The translations under genes and the position numbers were made by a program. The notes below the pieces were generated by a model. That model was not told the origin of the DNA, did no database searches, and worked only from the letters and a program-made list of their open reading frames with translations. From positions 10,106,001 through 10,170,000 of the forward strand of contig NC_063012.1 of the NCBI RefSeq assembly GCF_020509005.1: DNA of 64,000 nt. Direction: 5' to 3'. Position 1 is the first letter of the stretch, and every line of letters begins with the position of its first letter. This stretch comes from Fulvia fulva. Lineage: Eukaryota > Ascomycota > Dothideomycetes > Mycosphaerellales > Mycosphaerellaceae. Positions 32,770 through 43,485 of this stretch are shown piece by piece.

Positions 32770-35700
32770 CTTGATTATCTTGCTTGTTTTTGGGTGTTGC
32801 TAAGGGAAATTGAAAATGAAACCACCAAGGTTGTTATAGATACTTTAGAGCTTGGGTTGCAGGTCAAATGAGAAAAGTAAACAGGAAATAGCTGAAGACG
32901 ACTCGACCTCTCTTTGCTAGACTTGCCTACCTCGGCGTATGATGATGAGCGGGACCATGAGCTCACAGGAGCTCTCGTTAGTCGACGCCGCAAGGCCGAC
33001 TCCATCTGCGGGGTTGATGGTGGAGGTGGTGGAGGCGTCGAGAGCTGGGCGATAACCAACAATGTTGTTGGCCGGTGTGTGTGATGTCCAACCATCATAG
33101 GGCGCTGGGAGGTGATGGATGTCACGAAAGCGAAGAGGACCCGATGGCCGCGGAATGTTTTCCTGCCACTGCCTTCCTTCGGCAGGCTCGCTCGGAGAGC
33201 ATTTCCTCCATTCTTTCTTGTCCTTTGTCAAAGCAACATCGCGGTCGTCTTGATCCCCTACATGTCCACCGCTCCAGCACCTGCTGAGAAATGCCCGGTC
33301 AACACTGAAGCAGGTATGGTGACGCGCTTTCTGCAGCCCGGAGCAACGGAATCTGTGCCGAATTAGAAGAAGCGCTCGGCATCAATGAGCTTCGATGTCG
33401 TCAACAGGCCGTGAGACCAGTCTCTGAGTCCATATTGGGGCAGCAGTAGGTGAAAGAGCATCCAGGTCGGCATAATGCAACAATTACAGCTGTCTCCGCG
33501 ATCCAGCCAGACTTCAGTGTGCAAAGGGCGACTTCATCTCGCATGTGCTAGGTCTGCGCCAACTCAATGATGTCGACGTTGATGAGGAGCAGGTACCTCG
33601 CTTGCTGGAGATGTTTAGTTGGACAAACACATCGAGAACTGTGATGGCCAAGCTTGACGATGGCGCCACCACACGTTGACCTGCAACAATATCGGCGTTG
33701 TTGAACACGATCCATCATAAGTGATTGACTTCGAAGGTAGCTAGCACCCATCCCAGAGAAAGGCAGTGCAACAACAAGCAAGGCTACGAAACAAGCCTGA
33801 CGCGAGAACTCGTCCGCTCAAGTCTAGCAACATCAACCTGGTCAAAGTATCCCGGACACGATCAAACCCTGCTCCTTGGCTGCTACACTCAATCTTAAAA
33901 CCTCGTTTGGCTGCGACACCTTCAATTCATTGACAACAACACCATCGGCCGTAGATGCTCCGAAGCCTTGAGATGTTCCATATCAACACACCGTCGACCC
34001 CGTCTCCCACTACAAGGCAGTCGTCAACGCTAAAGGGGAGACATTGATTTCTCCAGCATTGGTCCGCGAGTCAGTGCTACAGTTGGAGCGTAGACTTCCC
34101 TTGACGACTGCAATTCATCGCACATAGGCATGACTAATGCGGAAACATCTGCATTGATGTATATGTGAGCCCCTCTCGGGCACGTCTCATCGTTGACCCG
34201 TAGCGGAAGATCTGGTGTTGCATAGAGTGACAGGCCAGTAGTAGCGTCAATCAATATAACTTATGCAGCATGATCCTACGTCTTGCAAATCGGCTTCCCC
34301 ATCTTCTCTTATTGCGTAGTAGCAGAAGTCCACATCACGATGCACTATCTCGGCCTATTGACAGCCTTCGCGAGCTGTGTTCTCGCTGCCGACCGCACGA
34401 AGGCACCAGCCGGAGCACTCGTAGTAAGTCCTCTCTGAAAGTCCACCTAGGGTTGCGTCCGAGTGTTACAGTCCAGAGGCTGCCGCATGTTTCCTCTGCC
34501 AGTATCACGCCGCAGTCATGCCCGACTGCACACTAGACATGCACTCCAGCTTCTGAGTTAGCGTCGCTGTAAGACTGCTATCGCCAGACCGGTCTGTAAT
34601 GGTTGGTGGATCGCAAGCCACGCCGAGATGGTGGTCTGTTCGGCGTGCGAGGGTGGCTTCCGCCGGAAGACAGCCGATGTATGTAGCTGACGAGCGGTCC
34701 ACGGACACGTGAGACTGTTGAGAATCGTTCCGTGGTTCTTGATCATGGTGGGTGCAGCCATTGCGGCAGGCGGTCAGACTACACGAGACGGTGCAGCCTT
34801 GCCATTCCGCACCATGACGAGCACCACGGCCTCATCATCATCTCTCGGCTGCGACGACATGTGCTATACTGTGGTGTGAGATGAGCGAGGCATAGGATTC
34901 AAGTCCTGCGATGACACGCGCCAGATCCCGGTCGGACGCTCACGTGTAGCGGAAGTTCTCGTGTGCTGGGAATAGAGTTGGAGAACATGACGAACGTGGG
35001 CAATTGCTTGCCATTGAAGGTGCTCGCCCCGTCCGTTAGTGCTGCAGGTAGCTTCGCGCCTCTCAACGATAGCTAGCTCTCACAATGGGCAAAGGTGTGC
35101 AGTAAAATGCGTGCAGCTATCGTGATGGTGAAGTAGGTAGTAGCCTACATAGTAGGTCTTGTGGGAGCTGTCGTGGGTGAATGGGAGGGACCAGGAGCGG
35201 GCAGCGGATCGGCGAAGCTTGCGTGTGCGGACTGTCCAATGATGAAGGCGATGTTGCGTGTGTCGATCGATGGAGGTGGGTGAGTGTGGGAGATGGGTGG
35301 GTCCTCGCAGTGGGAATGGGCTGCTGGCCTTTGGCGCGGTTCAACAAGCGAGAAGGACGTTTTGCTTTCTTCGTTTCAGATAACGCTCCTGTTCTCTGCC
35401 ACTGTGCCACATACATCTACACGCCTTCTTGGAGTCTGATATCTGTACGGCGGCCTCTTGGATTCAGCTGACTCGTACATACCCGGGCAGTCAACATCGC
35501 AGCCATTGTGCAACTCCACCATCTCATCTGGTCTAAGCCCCCGTCATTGTGAGCAACGCCGCGATTCAACCACCACTAGCACTTGCTCCAACTCTTCCCG
35601 CGTCTCGAGACCACATTTGCAGCGGTGTGCACGCATAAGGTCATCTGCTACGCTGCTGTTCGACGCTTTCACCATATCAACACCAAATACGTTGGGTCCC

Positions 35701-35848
35701 AGCATCTCAACGGATTGAGCAGAGTTCTAGGCGCCGCGGGAACCCTTTCGTTATCTGACTATCGGCCTGGTCGGCCCCCTTGACTCTTCAACTGGCGCCG
35801 AATGCTAGGAAAGGCGGCATTCGACGTTTGGGCCACCTGCCCGCAAGA
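32770..35848. other. Gene-poor 3-kb region
   Basis: No full gene is supportable. Frames are short and patchy on both strands. A possible signal-peptide exon at 34340 is listed separately. The last 400 bp is presumably the promoter of the following gene. Confidence 0.45.
34340..34438 (+). other. Possible secreted-protein first exon or pseudogene fragment
   Basis: The ATG at 34340 opens 32 codons that begin with a good signal peptide (MHYLGLLTAFASCVLAA) and continue DRTKAPAGALV, then a GTAAGT donor at a phase-0 position. The short post-signal sequence recalls the start of fungal secreted pectinesterases (an Ala-Pro-Ala/Ser-Gly-Ala-x-x-Val segment). I find no following exon with that family's motifs, so it may be a decayed fragment, a tiny secreted peptide, or chance. 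Confidence 0.25.
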
Positions 35849-38056
35849 ATGCATCCACCTTCGCCAAGCAGTACGCCCGACGATGCAGCATCTAATACAC
35901 AACAGCCAAAGCCCAGGCGCTTTGTGCCCAAACCCATAGAGACCATCACCAAATCCTCCAAGACCGCACGCAAGCATTCTCCCGAGAAGCAGGAAGCGGG
36001 TCAAGCGCCCAAGGTTCGACGCTTTGCCCCCGAACCGGTTGAAACTACAACAAGGTCCTCGAAAAGCACTGCTGCAAAGCAAGATACGAAGCCAGCGATA
36101 CGGCGGTTCGCGCCTCAGCCTATCGAAACATCGCAAAAGACCAGTAAAGACCGGACACCGTCAAAGTCGCGTGCGCACATCAGGTTCAAGCCAGACTTGG
36201 TCGAGACAACGTATGGAGGCAACAGGAAGTCGAGCAGAAGGTCTAGTGCGCAGTCCGAAACAACTTCGAACATTGCACCTGAAGATGTTACCTCGAGGAA
36301 ATTCAAGCCAGAGGTCATATCCACCGCGAGGAGGTCACGCCGAGCTGGGGACCTGAATGATGCCAACTACCAGGACTACAGAACTGAGGAAGGCTTTGTC
36401 ATTCACGCTCGTGAGCACCAGAAACACGCGGGCTTGAAATCATCAGATGAAGGTCAAGCGCGGTCGGAGACAGGTGAAGGTGATCACGCTGTTTCGCCTC
36501 GAGGTCACGAGTGCCCGCCAGAGTTGAGGAGGCAGATATCTCCTTTAGATGGAAGTGCGCCAGCACGACCTTCATTGCTCAAACCAGAACGGCAACACTC
36601 GTTTCGTTGCCCGGAACTGGACACGATCGAAAGCTCTGAAAGTGAGCGCAATTCTGCTCGATCTTCCTTGTCTGGCAGCCCTGGCCAAGGGTCTCCCATC
36701 ACAGCTTCTGACTCGTCTTTTAACGAGTTCTACAAGCATGCTACACGAACCCGAGAGAGTGTAGACGAGAGCTTCAGCCAGTATCTACTGGATCTGGAGG
36801 CGAAAAGAGCACGCCAGAGGCTGCAGGAGCAGGCACTGGCTGCATTTCCAAACTCTGACTTCCACGAACCTGTGCAACACTACGTTAATGACGACCACGA
36901 CAGCTTCGACATGGAAATCGAAGATCGTCCTGTGACGTGGGAAGGCTTCGATGAGGAAGAATACAATTCTCGTCCGATCCGCCGCGAAAGTACCAAGGTC
37001 AATTGGGATCAGCTCGAGCTCCAACGCCACGCGGAGGAGCGGGAACAAGAACGGAGAGCCAACAACGCAACTGCAGCAAAGAAGGAGCCACCCAAAGAAA
37101 ACTCACCATGGTGGAGTCCAGCTGCTGGCGCAAGCATACATCAACCAGACAATGAAATGCGATCGATGCGTGACCGAGCCCGTCCGCCGATGCTGGGACG
37201 TGACCTAATGTTTCCGCGCTGCCCGTCACCTGAGCCAGCTCGCTTCGATGTCACCCAAGGGTGCGAGAGGTTGCGACAACAAATGTGTTATCTTAGCGAA
37301 CAGTTGCAGAACACCACCACTGCTAATGTAGGTGGACTGTGGTGTTCTCCTGCAGCAAAGAAGCCCGAACAGAAAGTCTCACCAGCCACATCAACGACAA
37401 CGGCCAAGCTTGTCATTGGGAAAGGTCTTTGGGGTGGATTCTGCATACAAGAGAAGAGCGAGACTCCAGGTCTTGCCCCACCGACTGGTCCAACAGGATT
37501 AATGACACCAGCACCACGCGTTGAGAACCTCAACCCCTTCGAACAATCCTTCTCTGGGCGCGGCGATGCAGGAGCTGCTCGCACTCATCTCACAGCCCTC
37601 GCAACACCTCCGACACCCCCCGAAAGCGTCCACGGTACAGCAACAGACCTGGGACACCTCGACACCGTCCTCGCCACCGAGCGCGACTTCGAGCAGACCT
37701 TCGAGAAAGAGTTTCCCGACTCCTTCATCACTCAGGTCTTCAACTACCTCTCCCTGGGCTACCCAACCCTCGCGCGTCCCTTCGACGAAGAGTTATCGAA
37801 GATAGCACGTATCCCAGTCTCGGAGCTCAGACAAGACGACATCAAAGCGAAACAGAGTCCGAGAGGCTACATCCGCCTAGGCCCAGATTTCGAGAGCGTG
37901 GGAGGCGAGAGGCTGACGACGGAGAACTGCGTGAGATGGCAGGCGCTGAAGCTGTATGTACGAGAGTGGGCGCGGCAGGAGAAGAATATGGTGCAGGAGG
38001 CGCCGCCAGGTGGGAACTGGGCTACGACTAACAGGAGGGGAAGTTGGGCATTCTAG
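35849..38056 (+). CDS. Conserved fungal protein of unknown function with R-[RK]-F-x-P repeats
   Basis: 735 aa from the ATG at 35849; the frame is open upstream only through a non-ATG start. The N-terminal 165 residues contain five spaced copies of a motif close to RRFxPxP[IV]ET, with the Phe at residues 25, 59, 87, 113 and 152, each followed by a Lys/Arg/Ser-rich spacer. The middle is charged, Glu/Arg-rich and helical (about 290-420). The C-terminal 110 residues form a compact, conserved-looking block (EKEFPDSFITQVFNYLSLGY, then ARPFDEELSKIARIPVSELR). No enzyme domain, signal or membrane segment is visible. The basic repeats could bind a partner or nucleic acid; that is inference. Single exon. 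Confidence 0.7.
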   Translation: MHPPSPSSTPDDAASNTQQPKPRRFVPKPIETITKSSKTARKHSPEKQEAGQAPKVRRFAPEPVETTTRSSKSTAAKQDTKPAIRRFAPQPIETSQKTSKDRTPSKSRAHIRFKPDLVETTYGGNRKSSRRSSAQSETTSNIAPEDVTSRKFKPEVISTARRSRRAGDLNDANYQDYRTEEGFVIHAREHQKHAGLKSSDEGQARSETGEGDHAVSPRGHECPPELRRQISPLDGSAPARPSLLKPERQHSFRCPELDTIESSESERNSARSSLSGSPGQGSPITASDSSFNEFYKHATRTRESVDESFSQYLLDLEAKRARQRLQEQALAAFPNSDFHEPVQHYVNDDHDSFDMEIEDRPVTWEGFDEEEYNSRPIRRESTKVNWDQLELQRHAEEREQERRANNATAAKKEPPKENSPWWSPAAGASIHQPDNEMRSMRDRARPPMLGRDLMFPRCPSPEPARFDVTQGCERLRQQMCYLSEQLQNTTTANVGGLWCSPAAKKPEQKVSPATSTTTAKLVIGKGLWGGFCIQEKSETPGLAPPTGPTGLMTPAPRVENLNPFEQSFSGRGDAGAARTHLTALATPPTPPESVHGTATDLGHLDTVLATERDFEQTFEKEFPDSFITQVFNYLSLGYPTLARPFDEELSKIARIPVSELRQDDIKAKQSPRGYIRLGPDFESVGGERLTTENCVRWQALKLYVREWARQEKNMVQEAPPGGNWATTNRRGSWAF

Positions 38057-38388
38057 ATTGATTAGCATGGGCATGGAAGAGGATTGGTTGCATGGGTTTT
38101 GCGCATATGAGCGGGAGTTTTGTGTGTATGGTATGGTATGGCTGTGCTTGCGAGCATATGCAGGTTTCGCATTGCATTATTATCGGCTCTCTCTCTTTTT
38201 GTTCGGCGGGAGAGTCGTCATCACTATTCGGCGAGGAGCTGTTTTGTTGCGAGATACGTCCAAGGACGGCAGACTGGATGCAGAAGAGGAAGATTTAGAT
38301 AGTACCACCGCATCGCTTTCGAATATGCTTTTCGGCATCGTAAACTTCAAGGTTCTCTCTCAAGCATTTATACAAGCTCAACCTCGAT
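38057..38388. other. Intergenic, convergent 3' flanks
   Basis: 332 bp between two convergent genes; no supportable frame. Contains TG/GT-rich stretches near 38120-38160. Confidence 0.5.
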
Positions 38389-40210
38389 TTACGCAGCCTT
38401 CTTCTTCGCCTTGAACGCAGAGCTTCTACTCGTAACCTTCGTCTTCTTCCCCCCAGAAGCCTTATTATGTTTGCCGCCCAGCTTCAACCCACTCTTGCCC
38501 TGCTTCGACGTCGCACGATGTCCCTCAAAGATGAAAGCTTCAGGCTTCTTGATCGCATCCGCTGCCGCAGGTGCTCCTGTCTTCTGCTCCTTGGGTCCTG
38601 GTCGTGGCGCATCAGTACTGCGCATCTGTGCTGCTCCAGCTCGTCCCAGTAACTTGCTCGCTCTACCCATCTTCGAGGCCTCTTCTCCCGTAATCTTGCG
38701 CTGGTAGCCACCGGTGTTGGCTTTCCTAGCGGCAGGGCGATCAGATCCTGGCTTGGGGTTTCGCTTTTGCGCCTTTGCTCTGGACACGCGCAGTTTTCGT
38801 GGAAGCATTGGTGGGAACTTCTTGTCGTTGTAGAGGAGCGCTGCTTCCACGGCATTCTCATCTTCGAATTGAACGTAGGCGATGCCTTTGCCGACACGGG
38901 TAGTGCTGTCTCTGATCACGCGGACACTTTCGACTCTACCACATTTGCCAAAGGTTCGCCAGAGGCCCTCTTCAATGTCGGCGGGTTCCTTGCCGCGCTT
39001 CCGCTTTTCGCGGCCGTCTTCTTCGTTGGCATCCTGGATGTTGCTTTCGTCGTCTACGAAGCCTAGGTTGCCGACGAAGACGCAGCGGCGGTTGTCGACT
39101 TTGGCGGGATGTGCTACTTCGTCGACACGAAGATGGCGGTCGAGGACAATGGTTCCGTTGAGACGCTTCGCAGCTTCTCGTGCTAGGATCGGTGAGGAGT
39201 ACACAGCGTACGCGTTTGTAGACTTTGTGGTGGCATCCATGAGTTCCTTCTTGGCGAACGCTGCTTTCTTTGGAATGGCTGAAGCATAGGGCGTTGAGCG
39301 GAACCGAATTGACTCAACTTTGTGCTTGGCGTCGCCTGCCTTTGGTGAAGTGCGTTTGTCGAAGAAAGAGCCAAGGTGTTTGAGCAGAGTCTTGCGAGAA
39401 GACTTTGAAGAAATGGCGTCGGTCGAAACATTGCTGAGAAACACTGTTCGGTTGGCCTTGCTCAGGTCGTCGTCGGCTTGCTGTTGCGTCTCGTGCTTGG
39501 GTGGTGGCGACATTGCGTCCTCGTCCTCCTCGACTTCGACATCAGAGCCATTGGCATCAGCGCCAGCAACAGCTTCTTCCTCTGCTTCGTCAGAGTCGTC
39601 TGGAGACTCTGTTTGCGCCTCGCTCTTCTGTCGCTTTGTTGCACGTTCCGCCGCCAATCGCCGAGCTTCCTTCTCCTCCTCTCGAGCTAGCTTGCCCATA
39701 TACACGTCTTCCAGCTCCTCGTCGGCAGCCTTCCTCTTGCGTTTGCGCTTTGACTTGGCGCCTTCATCTTCAGACTCATCCGCAATGTGCTGTTTAATAG
39801 AATTTACATCCACGTTTGGCTCGCTGTCATCGTCTGGCACCTCCTCATCGTCCAGATCTTCGTCAAGCTCGGACAATTCGGCGTCGTTGTCTTCGTCTTC
39901 GGCTTCCCCCTCTTCGTCGCTCGACTCGGTACTGATTACACGGGGTTCCTTTGGTGCTGCAGGCTTAGCTTTGACAGGCGGTTGCTATACACAGTCAGTA
40001 TGAGAGTATACATCTATCACAAATCTGAAGTACCTTGACTGCGAACAGCGACGATAGTGTTGGATTGACAGTCTTGTCGTCTGCTAGCAGAGCAAATGCA
40101 GAGGCCGCTGCTTTCTGTTTCTGCTCTTTCGGCATGCTGCCATCTTTGCTGGACTTCTTCGACGTCTTCTCAACCTTGCTCTTGTCTTTCTTCTTGCTCT
40201 TTTCCGACAT
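38389..40210 (-). CDS. NOP12: Nucleolar protein 12, RRM-containing ribosome-biogenesis factor
   Basis: Complement(join(38389..39984,40034..40210)), 590 aa, one 49-bp intron (GTACTT ... GTATAG). NOP12 acts in nucleolar maturation of 25S/5.8S rRNA. The N-terminus is Lys-rich, followed by long acidic Asp/Glu tracts and KRKRKRK nuclear or nucleolar signals. RRM1 starts at about residue 240 (RTVFLSNVS, matching the RNP2 position). RRM2 starts at about 347 (RCVFVGNLGF) and has RNP1 GKGIAYVQFED. The basic C-terminus ends in SAFKAKKKAA. The insert between RNP2 of RRM2 and its first helix is typical of NOP12. Divergent from the DEP1-like gene. Confidence 0.88.
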
Positions 40211-40680
40211 TGTTGGCAGATTTGTACGGAGTGGTAGTGTTGAAGGTCTGTTTGGCAGAGAAATTTACCAAAACGGAATCTGGCGGGTCAAAGCTCAGCT
40301 GTTCCCTCGTCGGCAACTGGCTGAATGACGATCCAAGTCGCGACGCTTCAGAGAGAGGATCGATTCTCTTTCCACACAAACGATACAACACCACGCACAC
40401 TTGGACTACAACACCGCTCAATACAATACCCCACACCAATCACGCCACCCTGTCCACCCTGTCCACCCCCATCTGCACCTCCACCCTCAGTGCACCGCAC
40501 TTCTCGGCTCAGCACCATCCACTCCACCCACAACGCCGAGCTGGCTCTGTCTTCGAGACACCACCATTCTCCGCCCGGCACACCGCGAGCATTGCACAGT
40601 CATTCACTCTATCGCGTTGCTAGACAACCGAGGAGCGTTCCTGTCGCATTGGCTACATACCACACAGGGCCGCGGTAGCG
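40211..40680. promoter_or_regulatory. Divergent promoter, NOP12 / DEP1-like
   Basis: 470 bp without a gene. The half nearest the DEP1-like gene is strongly CA/CC-rich on the plus strand, including a doubled CACCCTGTC unit near 40448, consistent with a leader transcribed rightward. Confidence 0.5.
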
Positions 40681-42944
40681 ATGGCGTCGCCGCTCCCCAA
40701 CCGCGATGCGACCCCTCGACCCTCGATATCTCCTCTGAGCGCAAAGGCCTCGCCCGTCGCCATACGAGACTCTACGATACCACCACCGAGTACGAATCCT
40801 CTACCCGAAGCACACACCACTATCGCCGGCATCGGCGACGAGGACGACCGATCGAGCAGTCTGAGCGACCCACTGGACGACGATGAGGTTGAGCTACAGC
40901 AGGACGGTGCGCGATCAGAACAGCAGACTACCGCGTTGCAATCGCTAGAGGTCGACTCAGAAGCAGAGACGGAGCGACTGGATCAGACGCCACAAAGGTC
41001 GCAAAAGCACACAGAAACTACTGGCAGGACACCGAGCAAGCTCGTTCATGCTTCGATAGCCGACGATGACCTTTCAGATCCCCCCTCGCCAATTCCAGCT
41101 GGACCAGACGCCGCTTCTAGCACCAGCACGATTGAGACTACAGGTAAGTTTGACGTCGTCGCAATCGTATGCGTGACCCATCGACTGAGATGAAAACACA
41201 GGCATGAAGCGAAAACGTTCGAATACCGCAGAGAGCTCATTATCGAGTGCTGATTCAGATCTGGCCGAGTCACCGCGCAAGAGAAGCCATAGCTCGACCG
41301 CGAACGATACAGAAATGCACCACAAGGACGCGGATGAAGCAGTGCAAGAACAGCCAGAAGCCGACGAGTCAACTGCCACAATAGAGATCGCCGACCCACA
41401 AGCAGACGATACGGCACCGGTCGCAGCCACGAAAGGTGTGAAGGGCAGAAAAGGCGGCAAGCTTAAGGGCAAGGCGAAGAAAGATGTCGCGAAAGAGCCT
41501 GAACAAGAGCGGACCACGGAGACAGTACAACCAGAGGAAGAGCCAAGCGCAGAAGCGATAGCGAAGACAGCCGAGGAGACCAAGCACAAAAATGCAGCTT
41601 CTACCGCGTTCGAGGACCTAGCCAAGCAATTCTCGACATATCGCGAAAAGAAGAACAACGAGAAGCTTGCAGCTGTCAATGCCGAGCTCGAGATGTTGAA
41701 CCAGAAGGAATGCCAACATCCTGAATATCTACGACAGATGGCTTGCGTGGATGCCCGTCGCGACAAGCAGATAAGAGAAGCAAAGGCCTTTTGGAAGTTT
41801 GGGCGCCAAAGTCTGAGCCGCACGACACTTGGTGAACGCAGCCAGCTGCATAGTCAGTACTTTCAGTGGGCACGCGATTGTCGCGAGGAGTTCATGTATA
41901 ACCTTGGCGAGGATTGGTACAACATCCAGAAAGAGCGACGGCAGAGCAGCCAAGAGGAGGATGAGAAGTACATCTACATGTTCCCAACGAAGAAGAGCGC
42001 GCAGATCAAGCAACAGGCCAAGTACAACCAGGAGGTGTCGGTACTGAGCGGTGTCGCCAAGTATGTTGGCTTCCCAGCAGCGCCAGAGATCGCGGGCGCA
42101 GAAGGAGCCGCATTGGAGGACGACTTGAGAATTATGAAGGTATACATCCTACACGCGTTATAACGCGAGAAAATGTACTAATGAAGAGTGGCAGATCTCG
42201 AAACGCGTCCCTCAAACAACAGCACATCCCCCGCCAGTATACTTCCCGAACCGGACGGGTCTGATACAAGGACAAAGCGAGAGATTGGCGCACGAGCAGT
42301 TTATCGAACAAAATGCGTGGGCGAGGCCGCAAGGGCCTATTCAGCACCATGGCACACTAAACCTAACGCACACACCAGATTGGGCTGCAGAACCTGGCGC
42401 TAACGCGAAGCACCTTGTGCGCAATGTCGGTGGCGCGATGCAGCGAACGGGCAGTCCTTTCGCAACGCCCATGCCACAAAGGCGAGCCGCAATGGAACAG
42501 AACTCGAGCTCTGGTACAGTCGTGGTGAATAGTGATCAGGCAGATGCACCGTCCAGCGTGCTGGCAGCCCCACCGACCACAGATCGACTTCAGCATGCGC
42601 AATTCGGTCGCGACCAAGGATCACCTCTGGCCATTGGCAAGCACCGACAGAACGGTGGTGAGCGAGAATTGGCAGGCTTTCGAAACATCTCAAACATCTC
42701 AGGAGCGAGCACAATCGATGCACCACCTGACTCTGCCGAACGAGCAAGAGAAGCAGCCAAAGAGGCGCTCGTTGGCATGTCAAGGGCCCCACCGGTTCCA
42801 CAGCATACATTTGAGGGACCAATGCATGGCCATGGCACGGATAGAAAGAGGCCTCCGCACGATGCGTTTGCGCCTGGGCCATTCAGACCGCAAGAAGGCG
42901 CTTTCGGAACGCCCAGGCCGCTGTCAACGAATCACGCAACATAA
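40681..42944 (+). CDS. Sds3/DEP1-like subunit of the Rpd3L histone deacetylase complex
   Basis: Join(40681..41143,41202..42139,42195..42944), 716 aa; introns 58 and 55 bp. The N-terminal 320 residues are Ser/Glu-rich and low-complexity, with a KRKRSN nuclear signal and a GRKGGKLKGKAKK basic patch. The Sds3-like domain covers about residues 300-410: a coiled-coil (FEDLAKQFSTYREKKNNEKLAAV...), then HPEYLRQMACVDARRDKQI and FMYNLGEDWYNIQKERR. This domain scaffolds Rpd3/HDAC1-type deacetylases in transcriptional repression. The C-terminal 250 residues are Gln/Pro/Ala-rich and probably disordered. Whether it is the Dep1 or the Sds3 orthologue I cannot settle; length and tail favour Dep1. Confidence 0.78.
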
Positions 42945-43485
42945 TGACGGAGGGTGGTATAGACCAGCATGATCAAGGACAGATATGAGACGATCTAGAC
43001 ACGCAAAGCATTGGGATGGTAGCAGAGATGATAGTGGTCTTGTTGATAAGCGACGGAGTGGGAGGCGTACTGTCTAGCTCAGATACCCCGTGGTGTGATG
43101 AAGCACCAGCTACTCCACTTGACGAAATGCAACATACATTGGAAGCACATGATAGTCGAATACCTCACATGTAATGAATGGTCTGACAAGCCTTTGTCAG
43201 TCCCGTGAAGAAGAAGGCTTAAAAAGTTCAGCCGTGGAGCAACGCGTACCCTGAAGTCTAGAAAAGTGGCCAGGGCAAGGGGCTCGTTCTGTGGTAGCTC
43301 GTCCAGCGAGGGACCAGACTCGACAAGTGTTCTCCAATACTTGCGGACAACCTCCTTCATCCACTGCCACACGCTCTTTTCTCCTTGTCATCCCCTTCGC
43401 TTCTTCCTCTTTTGATATACCACCGCCACCTCATTGCGCATTCAGTGTCGCGGCCGGGAAACAACATCGACGAAAGCCGCCAAGC
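42945..43485. other. Intergenic, PMT4 promoter
   Basis: 541 bp without a gene. The final 130 bp is CT-rich on the plus strand (for example TCTTTTCTCCTTGTCATCCC), a common fungal core-promoter feature. Confidence 0.5.

Noticed and set aside
34880..34915. B-box-like GATTCAAGTCC, possible second tRNA
   Set aside because: No A-box, no acceptor stem pairing and no T-run around it.
39320..40003. 227-codon Ser-rich plus frame
   Set aside because: Antisense of the acidic, Ser-free NOP12 tract; poly-Ser is what Glu/Asp-rich repeats read as on the other strand.
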